Counted from the stretch's first letter, positions 26,450 through 35,777 are shown. The stretch is 64,000 nt of DNA from Xanthocytophaga flava (GCA_030068525.1 JASJOS010000004.1:434001-498000); one strand, 5' to 3'. Numbers and translations: made by a program. The notes: generated by a model not told the origin, from the letters alone.

Positions 26450-28864
26450 ATGAATCAGGAGTTATCCTCACCTCTAGAGAATAAGGATATTGACTTGGGG
26501 CAAATATTTAAATTAATTCTGCGCCATTGGTGGGTTGTTGTGTTGTGTTTATTTGTAGGTATAATCAGTGCTAACTTATATAATCGCTATACAATTCCTC
26601 TGTACAGCTCTACAGGAACAATCATTGTTAAAGATGAATCTTCAACCTCTCTAGGAGCGGATGCCGCACAATTGCAGGAATGGGACATCCTTCATTTGAA
26701 AAAGAATCTATCTACCGAAATTGAGATTATCAAATCCCAAAGCGTTATCGAACGAGCAGTAAATCTGATGGACTTTGTTGATGTATCTTATTTTGCAATG
26801 GGCCGATTCAAAACGACAGAACTCTATAAGAATACACCATTTGTTGTTGCCATTGATACTTTCTATGCCAGAGAACAAAAGTTTAATATTCAATTTCTGG
26901 ATACGGCAAAATTTAAATTCAGCTATCAAAAAGGAGAAGAAGAAGTTAGTACAGTACACAGGATCAATGAGAAAATAAATAACCAGTTTGGTATCTTCTC
27001 AATTACAAAGAATATCCAAAGACCAAGCTTACCTACAATTGGAGAAGTTTATTCTTTTATTGTACATTATCCAGGGACTCCTATAGCTAAATTTAGAGGA
27101 AGTGTAGGCATATCCCGAGGAAATGAAGAAACTTCTATGCTTTACATTTCCTGCCAAGATAATGTACCAGAGAGAGCTATGGACTTTGTTAATGCGTTAA
27201 TTAAGGCATACCAGGAACGATCTGTTGAAGAAAAAACCAAAGTAGCCAAAAATACATTAAGATTTATTGGAGAGTTATTAGCAGCTTACAGAGATTCTTT
27301 AAATTCATCTGAACAAGAAATTGAAAGATTTCAACGTAGCAAAGGAATTATTAACCTAACTCCTGACTTTGCACAAAGTCATCTTGTTGGCTTCATAGAC
27401 CAGAAAGCTAACTTAGAATTAGAACTGCGAGCTTTAGACTCTCTGGAAAGCGCAGTACGTAAAGGAAAAGATCCTGGAACCATTTCTACATCAAATATAG
27501 GAACACATGATAGTCGTTTTGCAAGTACATTATCTCAGATTAATCAGTTGCAGATAAAAAGAAATGCAATGCAAGCATCCTTAACTCCTATTAATCCAGA
27601 ACTAAAGCTGATCGAAAAAAAGATAGAACTTGCCCGCAAAAACTTATATGCCACTATTCAAAATTATAAATATGCTCTTGAAAACAATTTACGTACTATT
27701 ACACAAGAGATGAAAAGATATGAGACTGAGCTTGACAAAATCCCATCAACACAACGTGAAAATACAGGTATACGCAGACGTTATGAAATACATGCATCTA
27801 ACTATCAATCTTTATTAGCCAGAAGAGAAAGTTATAGTATTGCAGAAGCAGCTACCCTATCAGATGTCGTTGTTCTTGATTATGCATATCTTCCTAATAG
27901 CCCTATTCGTCCCAAACCTAATTCTGCCTATGTTATAGGAATATTTATTAGCCTGGCAATCGCTGCAACATTTATTATCATTAAAATTCTTTTAAAAGAC
28001 ACTATAACAGATCGCAGTGAGGTTGAAAAAAACACACGAGTTCCTATTTTAGGTATTGTCAGCCATAGTTCACGGCCCGGAAAGTCTAATTTGGTAGTAA
28101 TAGATCGGCCTAAGTCTATAATTTCTGAATCTTTTCGTTCTATTCGAACGAATCTTCAGTATCTGGCTAGCCAGTCTGAACATAAAGTCGTTTTAGTCAC
28201 TTCTACTATTAGTGGAGAAGGAAAAACGTTCTTTACATTAAATATTGGTTCTATTCTAGCTCTTTCTGACAAAAAGGTGTTGATGGTAGGTTTGGATCTA
28301 CGAAAGCCAAAATTACAACTGGAATTTAATTTACCAGGAGATAAAGGCATTACTCAGGTGCTTATAGGCAAATTAAAATGGCAGGATGCTATTGTTCATA
28401 CACCTGTTAATAATCTACATCTTCTACCTGCTGGTGCTATTCCACCTAATCCATCAGAACTCATTATGAGTCCGGCAATGGAGCAGCTTATGGAAGATTT
28501 ACGTAATGAGTATGACTATATTCTTATAGATACACCACCAGTAGGCTTAGTAACAGATGCGGTCATTGCTATGAAGTTTGCAGATGTAAATATATATCTG
28601 GTCAGGCAGAAAAAATCCAAGAAAATCTTTTTAGAAACTATCAATAAACTATATCAGGAAAAAACAGCGAAAAATCTTGCTATTGTACTTAACGATTTTC
28701 GAACAAGTTCAGGATATGGATATAATTATGGATATGGGTATGGATACGGATATGGATATGGATACTATGATGAGGATACAAGTAAAAAAACGCTATTAAA
28801 ACGTATCTTTATACGCTTAAGATCACCATTTCAGTGGATTCGCAGAAGATTCGACAGCCAATAG
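26450..28864 (+). CDS. Polysaccharide biosynthesis tyrosine autokinase (Wzc-like)
   Basis: An 804-residue bacterial tyrosine kinase fused to its Wzz-type chain-length domain. The N-terminal membrane helix (HWWVVVLCLFVGIISA, about residues 30-45) is followed by a periplasmic coiled-coil region to about 490 and a second helix near 497-517. The kinase has Walker A STISGEGKTF (about 584-593), Walker A' VLMVGLDLRKPK and Walker B YILIDTPP. The C-terminus has a Gly-Tyr repeat cluster (about 755-775), the usual autophosphorylation site. It controls polymer length and export with the Wza-like protein. Confidence 0.94.
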   Translation: MNQELSSPLENKDIDLGQIFKLILRHWWVVVLCLFVGIISANLYNRYTIPLYSSTGTIIVKDESSTSLGADAAQLQEWDILHLKKNLSTEIEIIKSQSVIERAVNLMDFVDVSYFAMGRFKTTELYKNTPFVVAIDTFYAREQKFNIQFLDTAKFKFSYQKGEEEVSTVHRINEKINNQFGIFSITKNIQRPSLPTIGEVYSFIVHYPGTPIAKFRGSVGISRGNEETSMLYISCQDNVPERAMDFVNALIKAYQERSVEEKTKVAKNTLRFIGELLAAYRDSLNSSEQEIERFQRSKGIINLTPDFAQSHLVGFIDQKANLELELRALDSLESAVRKGKDPGTISTSNIGTHDSRFASTLSQINQLQIKRNAMQASLTPINPELKLIEKKIELARKNLYATIQNYKYALENNLRTITQEMKRYETELDKIPSTQRENTGIRRRYEIHASNYQSLLARRESYSIAEAATLSDVVVLDYAYLPNSPIRPKPNSAYVIGIFISLAIAATFIIIKILLKDTITDRSEVEKNTRVPILGIVSHSSRPGKSNLVVIDRPKSIISESFRSIRTNLQYLASQSEHKVVLVTSTISGEGKTFFTLNIGSILALSDKKVLMVGLDLRKPKLQLEFNLPGDKGITQVLIGKLKWQDAIVHTPVNNLHLLPAGAIPPNPSELIMSPAMEQLMEDLRNEYDYILIDTPPVGLVTDAVIAMKFADVNIYLVRQKKSKKIFLETINKLYQEKTAKNLAIVLNDFRTSSGYGYNYGYGYGYGYGYGYYDEDTSKKTLLKRIFIRLRSPFQWIRRRFDSQ
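28712..28764 (+). repeat. Hexanucleotide repeat encoding the Gly-Tyr cluster
   Basis: A degenerate GGATAT/GGTTAT-type hexanucleotide repeat inside the Wzc-like gene. It encodes about eight Gly-Tyr units. Repeat units are imperfect (GGATAC, GGGTAT), so slippage may be limited. Confidence 0.7.
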
Positions 28865-28893
28865 AATACTCAATTCTTACTAAAAATAGAGAA

Positions 28894-29994
28894 ATGCAAA
28901 AAAAATTGCTTACAGTTGTAGGAACACGTCCCAATATTATTAAAATTACTCAATTTGATAAGGTTGTACAGCAATATCCTCGGCTTACTCATAAATTACT
29001 GCATACAGGCCAGCATTATAATCACAATATGAGTGATGTTTTTTTTGAGGAACTTCATCTTGCACAACCACAATACCGAATTCAGGCAGAAACTACTACT
29101 GTTATTACTCAGATGGCTCAGATCATGCAGGGCATTGAGGGAGTAGTCCGTGAATATAAACCAGATATGCTATTAGTAGTAGGCGATGTTACATCTACAC
29201 TGGCAGCAGCACTGGTAGCAAATAAAACTAATACGCCATTAGCTCATATAGAAAGTGGCTTACGTAGCAATGACAGAGAAATGCCGGAAGAAATTAACCG
29301 GATATTGACAGATGCGATTACAGATCTATTCTTTGTAACAGAGCAAAGTGGACTTGATAATTTGCTGGCAGAAAAAAAATCTCCAGAATCAATTCATCTG
29401 GTTGGCAATACAATGATTGATACATTAGTAGCATATGATGCCGATATTCAGCAATCTAAAATACTGGCAAAACTGGAAATACAGCCTCAACACTATGCAC
29501 TGATGACTATGCACCGTCCAGGAAACGTAGATACTCTCTCCGGACTGGAACAACTGCTGGACATTATTACAGAGCTAACCCGTGAACTAAAAATTATTTT
29601 CCCGATTCATCCCAGAACACTAAATCGTCTTAAAGAATTTAATCTGTATGACCAGGTAGAAACGAATCCCAATCTAATTCTATCTGATCCTGTAGGATAC
29701 CTGGATTTTCAGAAACTAATTCTGCATGCCCGTTATGTCATTACAGACAGTGGTGGAATCCAAGAGGAAACAACATTCAGAAAGGTACCATGTATCACAC
29801 TGAGACCTAACACAGAAAGACCATCTACGATAGATCTTGGTTCTAATACACTTCTGCACTTTGACAAAGAAAAAATCCTGACAACTGTAAATCAGATTAA
29901 TACTGGTAGTTACAAAACTTGTGGCATTCCGCCTCTTTGGGATGGAAAGGCAACTGAACGGATTTTCTCTTTACTAGATAAATTCCTGAACTAA
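28894..29994 (+). CDS. wecB: UDP-N-acetylglucosamine 2-epimerase (non-hydrolysing)
   Basis: A 366-residue GT-B-fold epimerase converting UDP-GlcNAc to UDP-ManNAc. Motifs: VVGTRPNIIK at the N-terminus, HTGQHYNHNMS, GDVTSTLAA, HIESGLRSNDREMPEEINR, MHRPGNVD and DSGGIQEET near the C-terminus. I take the ATG at 28894 (MQKKLLTVVGTRP); a GTG 20 codons earlier lies within the end of the Wzc-like gene and adds an unrelated leader. It follows the Wzc-like gene by 29 bases and likely supplies ManNAc for the exported polymer. Confidence 0.95.
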   Translation: MQKKLLTVVGTRPNIIKITQFDKVVQQYPRLTHKLLHTGQHYNHNMSDVFFEELHLAQPQYRIQAETTTVITQMAQIMQGIEGVVREYKPDMLLVVGDVTSTLAAALVANKTNTPLAHIESGLRSNDREMPEEINRILTDAITDLFFVTEQSGLDNLLAEKKSPESIHLVGNTMIDTLVAYDADIQQSKILAKLEIQPQHYALMTMHRPGNVDTLSGLEQLLDIITELTRELKIIFPIHPRTLNRLKEFNLYDQVETNPNLILSDPVGYLDFQKLILHARYVITDSGGIQEETTFRKVPCITLRPNTERPSTIDLGSNTLLHFDKEKILTTVNQINTGSYKTCGIPPLWDGKATERIFSLLDKFLN

Positions 29995-30021
29995 ATATAT
30001 ATGTCTGTCAGTTGGATAAGT

Positions 30022-30438
30022 CTAACTGCCAGACGTATTCTCAATAGCTTGACATAACTCTATTAAGACCCCGTTAGTTGTCTTGGGATGTAAAAAACAG
30101 ACTAGTTTATTATCTGCTCCAAACTTAGGTATTGCATTAATCAGGGTAAACCCTTCGCCCTCCAATCTCTTCATTTCAGCATAGATGTCCTTCACCTCAA
30201 AAGCTATGTGATGCATCCCCTCTCCTCTTTTTTCAATATATTTGGCAATTGCACTATCAGGGTTAGTAGCCTGTAATAATTCGATCTTGCTACTTCCAAC
30301 CTGAAAAAAAGAGGTAATTACATTCTCAGATTCTACAAACTCCCGCTTGTAAGAGGCAACTCCCAATAACTTTTCAAATAACTGCTCTGAAAAATCTACA
30401 TCTTTGACTGCTACTCCTATATGTTCTATTTTTTGCAT
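30022..30438 (-). CDS. mce: Methylmalonyl-CoA epimerase
   Basis: A 138-residue vicinal-oxygen-chelate protein. It opens MQKIEHIGVAVKD and has MHHIAFEVKDI and a closing VLIELCQ, which together give the His, His and Glu metal ligands of the family. It interconverts (2R)- and (2S)-methylmalonyl-CoA in propionate metabolism. It is convergent with wecB (27 bases apart) and divergent from the Fe-S carrier gene. The mutase genes are not in the window. Confidence 0.94.
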   Translation of the reverse strand: MQKIEHIGVAVKDVDFSEQLFEKLLGVASYKREFVESENVITSFFQVGSSKIELLQATNPDSAIAKYIEKRGEGMHHIAFEVKDIYAEMKRLEGEGFTLINAIPKFGADNKLVCFLHPKTTNGVLIELCQAIENTSGS

Positions 30439-30468
30439 AATGAACTTTTCTAAAAGACAATCCGTTTT

Positions 30469-30476
30469 TATATTTG
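30469..30476 (+). promoter_or_regulatory. Putative -7 promoter element (TATATTTG)
   Basis: An exact TAnnTTTG match, 75 bases before the Fe-S carrier ATG. The -33 region is only T-rich. Confidence 0.4.
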
Positions 30477-30551
30477 TAAAAATAGCATTATTCGCAAAGT
30501 ATCAAAAAGAAACAAACATAGGAATCTCTCATTAATTTCCTTTATATAGAC

Positions 30552-30878
30552 ATGATTACAATAACAGATATAGCCAAAGATAAAATTATTGAACTACGTC
30601 AGAAAGATGGGTTAAATGGTGAACACAATATTCGTGTAGCCGTATCAGGTGGTGGATGTTCTGGTTTAATGTATGATCTGAAGTTTGATGCAGCTATTCA
30701 ACCACAGGATCAGATCTTTGAAGACAAAGGAATTAAAATTTTGGTTGACAAGAAGAGTCTTTTGTATCTGTTGGGAACAGAGTTGGATTTTTCAGATGGA
30801 TTAAATGGAAAAGGCTTCCAGTTCAAAAACCCTAATGCAACCCGTACCTGCGGATGTGGAGAAAGTTTTGCAGTATAA
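30552..30878 (+). CDS. A-type iron-sulfur carrier (IscA/ErpA/HesB family)
   Basis: A 108-residue protein with the three conserved cysteines: one in SGGGCSGLMYDL and two in RTCGCGESF at the C-terminus. The N-terminal ITDIAKDKIIELRQK is the usual start. It carries Fe-S clusters or iron to target proteins in the cytosol. It is monocistronic with a strong terminator directly downstream. IscA versus ErpA cannot be told apart from sequence alone. Confidence 0.94.
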   Translation: MITITDIAKDKIIELRQKDGLNGEHNIRVAVSGGGCSGLMYDLKFDAAIQPQDQIFEDKGIKILVDKKSLLYLLGTELDFSDGLNGKGFQFKNPNATRTCGCGESFAV

Positions 30879-30906
30879 CTTTATCAGACAATAAAAATCT
30901 ATTTCG

Positions 30907-30939
30907 ACCCATGAGAGTTTTCTCATGGGTTTATTTTTG
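30907..30939 (+). terminator. Strong terminator of the Fe-S carrier gene
   Basis: A perfect 10-bp stem (ACCCATGAGA at 30907-30916 with TCTCATGGGT at 30921-30930), a GTTT loop and a T-rich tail. Confidence 0.85.
30932..30939 (+). promoter_or_regulatory. Putative -7 element of the helicase gene (TATTTTTG)
   Basis: An exact TAnnTTTG match embedded in the T tail of the preceding terminator, 105 bases before the helicase ATG. Coincidence is possible in a T-rich tail. Confidence 0.35.
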
Positions 30940-31044
30940 TAACTTGCACCTCATTTTTCAAATCTATATTTCTTCAAACAGAGGATTTGATTCCCCGGAA
31001 AGCAAATTGTAGAAAAGAGTAACTTACCTGCCTAATTAACCAAT

Positions 31045-33279
31045 ATGAATTACTTAGAAGGACTTAATGAGCCACAACGCGAAGCTGTAACACATGGAGA
31101 AGGCCCTTTAATGATTATTGCAGGCGCTGGTTCAGGCAAAACCCGCGTACTAACCTATCGCATTGCCCATTTGATGAACAGAGGGGTAGATCCATTTCGG
31201 ATTATGGCCCTGACCTTTACCAACAAAGCAGCGGATGAGATGCGTAGCCGTCTTGAGAAGGTAGTAGGAACTGATGCACGCAATATCTGGGCAGGCACTT
31301 TCCACTCTGTTTTTTCGCGTATTCTGCGAATAGAGGCTCAAAAGATAGGATTTACCAGTCAGTTTTCTATCTATGATACGGATGATGCGAAATCTTTAAT
31401 CCGCACAATCCTCAAGGAAATGAGTCTGGATGATAAAGTATATCGGGTTAACAATGTACTCTACCGAATATCATCTGCCAAAAATAATCTGATTTCTGCA
31501 GAAGCCTATATGAATAGTGCAGAATATCGTGCAGATGATGAAGCAAGTCGGGTACCAGAATTAGGAAAGGTATATAAAACGTATCAGGAAAGATTACGAA
31601 GAGCCAATGCAATGGACTTTGATGACCTGTTGTTCAATACTAATGTGTTGTTCCGTGATCATGTGGATGTACTCAATAAATATCAACAGAAGTTCCATTA
31701 CATGTTTGTTGATGAGTTTCAGGATACTAATATCTCTCAGTATCTTATCACCAAAAAGATTGCGGCTGTTCATCAGAATATATGTGTTGTGGGAGATGAT
31801 GCGCAAAGTATTTATGCCTTCCGGGGGGCTAATATTCAGAACATACTTAACTTTCAGCGTGATTTTCCAGATACCAGAATTGTTAAACTGGAACAAAACT
31901 ACCGATCCACACAGAATATTGTTAATGCAGCCAACTCTGTAATTGCCAAGAATAAAAGTCAGCTTCAAAAGAATGTATGGACAGCAAATGAGGAAGGCAA
32001 TAAGATTGAGTTAATAAAAGCATCTTCTGATAATGAAGAAGGATCTTTGATAGCAAATTCCATCTTTGAAGAGAAAATGTTGCATCAAAGGCATAATGAT
32101 GAGTTTGCGATTTTGTATCGTACCAATGCTCAATCCCGTGCATTTGAAGAAGCTTTACGTAAGAAAAACATCAAGTACCGACTGATTGGTGGCGTTTCGT
32201 TCTATCAACGGAAAGAGATTAAAGATCTGATCTCCTATTTGCGTTTTACAATCAATCAAAGCGACGAGGAGGCATTTAAACGTATTATCAATTTACCAAA
32301 GCGAGGAATTGGAGATACTACCGTGGCTAAGATAGTAGTAGCTGCCATGGAAAATAATCTTACCCTTTGGGAAGTTGTTGCAAACCCTAAACCTTATCTG
32401 GGAGAGCGGTTGTCTACACCTATCGAAAATTTTTCAGCTCTGATTAAAAGTTTTCATGCAACTTCTGTTATCAAGGACGCTTATGAAACAGCTGCCCATG
32501 TAGCAAAAGCGTCAGGCTTGCTGAAAGAGCTACATGAAGATAAAACTGTAGAAGGACTAGCTCGTTATGAAAACGTTCAGGAATTGTTGAATGCGATTAA
32601 AGAGTATGTAGATAATCCTGAAAGTCCGGATAAAAGTCTGTCCTCTTTCTTACAAAGTGTATCACTATTGACTAGTGCAGATGATGAGAAGGATGACAAA
32701 TCAGACCGGGTCACATTGATGACTATACACTCTGCTAAGGGATTGGAGTTTAAGCATGTTTTTATTGTGGGGATGGAAGAAGATCTGTTTCCATCTCAGA
32801 TGATGTTGTCCAGCATGGCAGATCTGGAGGAAGAACGACGCTTGTTTTATGTAGCCATTACACGGGCTGAACATAAACTCACGCTTTCCTATGCAGAAAC
32901 CCGCTATCGTTTCGGAAGGCTGCAAACCTGTGAGCCAAGTCGTTTCCTAAAGGAGATTGATGCCAGCTATATGAGGATGACACAAAATACTCGTACGTTC
33001 GAAACAGAACGTAATACAAGCTTTGTCAAGAATCTCACAACACGCAAAGCACCACCAGTCACAACTCCAGCTACTACACATGCTCCTTCAACTAACTTTA
33101 TAGCTAGTGATACATCTACTCTTACAGTAGGAATGAAAGTTGAGCATCCGAAGTTCGGATTTGGGGTGGTTACCTCTATTGACTTTAGTACTCCGGATAA
33201 GAAAGCAAAGATTAAGTTTGAGAAGGATGGGGAGAAAACACTTTTGTTAAGTTTTGCCAAATTAATGATTCATGAATAA
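31045..33279 (+). CDS. UvrD/PcrA-type ATP-dependent DNA helicase
   Basis: A 744-residue superfamily 1A helicase. It opens LEGLNEPQREAVTHGEGP (Q motif), with Walker A AGAGSGKTRVL (about 26-36), Walker B FVDEFQDTN (about 222-230), motif III VGDDAQSIYAFRGA, motif IV QNYRST, motif V TIHSAKGLEF and motif VI LFYVAITRA. The C-terminal 50 residues (VGMKVEHPKFGFGVV to LLLSFAKL) are the PcrA-type Tudor-like domain that contacts RNA polymerase. Role in repair and replication restart. Length is normal. Confidence 0.95.
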   Translation: MNYLEGLNEPQREAVTHGEGPLMIIAGAGSGKTRVLTYRIAHLMNRGVDPFRIMALTFTNKAADEMRSRLEKVVGTDARNIWAGTFHSVFSRILRIEAQKIGFTSQFSIYDTDDAKSLIRTILKEMSLDDKVYRVNNVLYRISSAKNNLISAEAYMNSAEYRADDEASRVPELGKVYKTYQERLRRANAMDFDDLLFNTNVLFRDHVDVLNKYQQKFHYMFVDEFQDTNISQYLITKKIAAVHQNICVVGDDAQSIYAFRGANIQNILNFQRDFPDTRIVKLEQNYRSTQNIVNAANSVIAKNKSQLQKNVWTANEEGNKIELIKASSDNEEGSLIANSIFEEKMLHQRHNDEFAILYRTNAQSRAFEEALRKKNIKYRLIGGVSFYQRKEIKDLISYLRFTINQSDEEAFKRIINLPKRGIGDTTVAKIVVAAMENNLTLWEVVANPKPYLGERLSTPIENFSALIKSFHATSVIKDAYETAAHVAKASGLLKELHEDKTVEGLARYENVQELLNAIKEYVDNPESPDKSLSSFLQSVSLLTSADDEKDDKSDRVTLMTIHSAKGLEFKHVFIVGMEEDLFPSQMMLSSMADLEEERRLFYVAITRAEHKLTLSYAETRYRFGRLQTCEPSRFLKEIDASYMRMTQNTRTFETERNTSFVKNLTTRKAPPVTTPATTHAPSTNFIASDTSTLTVGMKVEHPKFGFGVVTSIDFSTPDKKAKIKFEKDGEKTLLLSFAKLMIHE

Positions 33280-33287
33280 TATGGGAA

Positions 33288-33325
33288 TTTCTATAGCGGT
33301 ATTAAAAACCAAACCGCTATAGAAA
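33288..33325. terminator. 13-bp perfect hairpin after the helicase gene
   Basis: TTTCTATAGCGGT at 33288-33300 pairs exactly with ACCGCTATAGAAA at 33313-33325, with a 12-base A-rich loop, starting nine bases after the helicase stop. There is no T tail, so it is either an atypical terminator or another RNA structure. Confidence 0.5.
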
Positions 33326-33353
33326 CTACACTATTTTCCGCTATGCCCTTTTT

Positions 33354-33678
33354 ATGCTTCTCCTAATTATTCAGGCTGTACTCAACCTGGTTTATAGCGT
33401 CTATTACATCTAGTACTTATAACAGATTATTTAAAACGACTGCCATTATCATCTTCCCATTATTGGCAATTTTCTTACCAATACTTCCATTATTAATCAT
33501 AGTGAGTAGCTCATCTGCGCCAGATGCGTATGCTTTTGGATACTCAAATGATCTTTTATTTAGTTGGCTTATACAGATAGGTTTGTCTCTGATTATACAG
33601 ATACTGTTTAACACCATCCTCATTAATAAGATCCAATCTTTAAGAATAAAGGCAAAAGAAACAAACCATCAGGATTGA
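33354..33678 (+). pseudogene. Possible frameshifted small membrane protein
   Basis: From the ATG at 33354 one frame reads MLLLIIQAVLNLVYSVYYI and stops at 33413. The +1 frame is open from 33367 to 33678 and continues with a membrane-like sequence (YNRLFKTTAIIIFPLLAIFL, then a hydrophilic loop and ILIQILFN-like helix, ending KAKETNHQD). Joined near 33405-33415 the two would give a roughly 105-residue protein with three hydrophobic segments. No ATG exists for the second frame alone (only TTG at 33463). I infer a frameshift, or a sequencing error; the protein itself is unrecognised. Confidence 0.4.
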
Positions 33679-35777
33679 TGTTTAGGGATTGAAAATGTAA
33701 ATATTGATCCTTTACCAGGTTCGCTTTCTACCTGAATATCTCCTCCATTTTTAACCACAAAGTCTTTGCACAAGGTTAATCCAAGACCTGTACCTTTTTC
33801 ATTACCTGTACCCACAGTAGTAAAAGCTGTCGCAGTGTTAAATAAACGTTCCTGATTCTCTTTTGTCATTCCTAATCCGGTGTCATGAATAGAAATATGA
33901 ACAAACGATTCATTGGATGATGAACGTATGGCTATTTTCCCATTGAACTTTGTAAATTTGACGGCATTATTAACCAGGTTCCGTATTACAAGATTAATCA
34001 TCTCCTTATCTGCATAGACAGCAGTCCTTGAGGTCATCTCATTGCTAATTTCAATTCGTTTTTTTACAACCTGCCCCTGAACTAGTCTAACATTTTCGTC
34101 TGCAATAGTCTTCACATCAAATACTGTTGGATGTACACTCATCCCTTCCATCTGGGTTTTAGCCCAATGAAGCAAGTTCTCCAAAAGATGTAATGTAATT
34201 CCTAAACGCTCTCCTAATTGTGTAACCACTACTTTAGTTTCCTCTGGAGTTAAAGCTTCATTTTGCAATAAACCTACAATGCCTTCCAAAGAGTGTAAAG
34301 GACTCCGAAAATCATGACTGACAATAGAAAATAATCTATCTTTAATGGCATTTAATTCTTCTAAGCGTTCATTTTGTTGCTGTATAGATTCTTTTTGCTC
34401 ATTAAGCAATTGATTATCTGCTCGTTTGGATCGATAGTTTCTGTAAAATGTAACAGAGAGTGCACCAAGCAAAAGCACTATTATACCAGTTGCGATACCC
34501 CAAGCCTGTTGCCTTCCAATAACAGCTTCTTTAAGTTGCAGCTCTGTATCTTTTATCTGTTTGTCTTTCAGTAATTTTAGATTTTCCAGTTCTTTTCCTC
34601 CCAATTCTTGCTCAAACTGAAGCTTTTCCAATTGTCTGCCTTCTGTCTGTTGCCTAAGTGACAACTCAGCCAACTGTAATTCCGCTGCTTTTATCTGCCG
34701 ATCTTTCGTTAAGGCAAGTAATTCTGCTTTTCTTATTCTGGCATCTTTCAGTAAAGCACGGTTCTCCATTTCTTTTTTTTCCAGTTCATGACCAGCCTTA
34801 AGTCGTTCAAACTTCCGGATATCTTCATCTGTATCCAGACTATCCAGATATGTACTTTGCAAAGACAGATAAGAAAAGGCTTTCTCATAGTTTTTCTGAA
34901 GCACATATATATTGGATAGTCGCCCACTTACCTGCGCTATGCTTGCCTTTACTCCTATCTTTTTCGCCAATTCCAAGGCTTTTTCTCCATAGGTAATGGC
35001 TTTGTCAAAATCTTGCAGACCTTCATATGCCTCATTCAGAATCATATATACATTCAATACTCCTATTCCTTCATTTGTCTCTTCAAAAAGAGGCAACGCC
35101 TTTCTCTGATAGTCGATGCATTTCTCCTGCTGATGTAATCGTAGGTAGAATACCCCTATATTTGATAGCGCATAAGCAAGGCTTTTTTTATCTTTTCCTT
35201 CTCTTTTTATTTCCAATGCCTGAAGATAATACTCCAATGCTTTGGTATAGTCCTTCTTATTATCATATATAACAGCAATATTATTCAGAGTATGGCCAAT
35301 ACCTATTTTGTCACTTGCCACATAACGCTGCTTAATAGCTAAGGATTTCAGATAAAACATTAGCGCTTCATCAAAATCGCCCTCCCGGCGATAGGTATTA
35401 CCCATATTATTGTATATGGTTGCAATACCTGGATAAAAATTCATTTCCTGAAATATTCGTAATCCTTTCAGAAAATTCTCTAAAGCAGCCGAGTAGTCGT
35501 TCTGGACATCATATCCAATCCCCACATTAGAATAACTATTAGCCTCTCCTTTACTAAAATGTAACTTTTGAGATAACTGCAGTGCGGCCTGTGCATATGG
35601 CATAGCCTTTTTCACGTCGGACGCAAATAAGCTACGAAACATTGCAATATTTACATTGACACGGTTAGTATCCTGGGGCAGAGTTTTTAACAGATTCTGA
35701 AGGCTATCCAGTCTTCTGTTTTGTGCCATAACAGGCACAGATACCAGTAGTACAATTGGTAAGATCCGGAGATTCAA
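33669..35777 (-). CDS. Tetratricopeptide-repeat sensor histidine kinase
   Basis: A 702-residue kinase. A signal peptide (LRILPIVLLVSVPVMAQ) is followed by about six TPR units (residues 75-300), e.g. YNNMGNTYRREGDFDEALMF. A long charged coiled coil spans about 310-420, a membrane helix (GIATGIIVLLLGALSVTFY) lies near 425-445, then HisKA with FSIVSHDFRSPLHS (His near 488) and HATPase (NLVNNAVKF, DTGLGMT, GTGLGLTL). The sensor is thus extracytoplasmic TPR. The start is a TTG at 35777; no in-frame ATG exists upstream, and the next Met lies after the signal core. No response regulator adjoins. Confidence 0.88.
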   Translation of the reverse strand: MNLRILPIVLLVSVPVMAQNRRLDSLQNLLKTLPQDTNRVNVNIAMFRSLFASDVKKAMPYAQAALQLSQKLHFSKGEANSYSNVGIGYDVQNDYSAALENFLKGLRIFQEMNFYPGIATIYNNMGNTYRREGDFDEALMFYLKSLAIKQRYVASDKIGIGHTLNNIAVIYDNKKDYTKALEYYLQALEIKREGKDKKSLAYALSNIGVFYLRLHQQEKCIDYQRKALPLFEETNEGIGVLNVYMILNEAYEGLQDFDKAITYGEKALELAKKIGVKASIAQVSGRLSNIYVLQKNYEKAFSYLSLQSTYLDSLDTDEDIRKFERLKAGHELEKKEMENRALLKDARIRKAELLALTKDRQIKAAELQLAELSLRQQTEGRQLEKLQFEQELGGKELENLKLLKDKQIKDTELQLKEAVIGRQQAWGIATGIIVLLLGALSVTFYRNYRSKRADNQLLNEQKESIQQQNERLEELNAIKDRLFSIVSHDFRSPLHSLEGIVGLLQNEALTPEETKVVVTQLGERLGITLHLLENLLHWAKTQMEGMSVHPTVFDVKTIADENVRLVQGQVVKKRIEISNEMTSRTAVYADKEMINLVIRNLVNNAVKFTKFNGKIAIRSSSNESFVHISIHDTGLGMTKENQERLFNTATAFTTVGTGNEKGTGLGLTLCKDFVVKNGGDIQVESEPGKGSIFTFSIPKHQS

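Noticed and set aside
28712..28764. CRISPR-like short repeats
   Set aside because: The repeats are contiguous 6-base units inside a coding frame, with no spacers; they encode the Gly-Tyr tail of the kinase.
31594..31968. Minus-strand 124-codon frame inside the helicase gene
   Set aside because: Antisense to conserved helicase motifs; no independent support.
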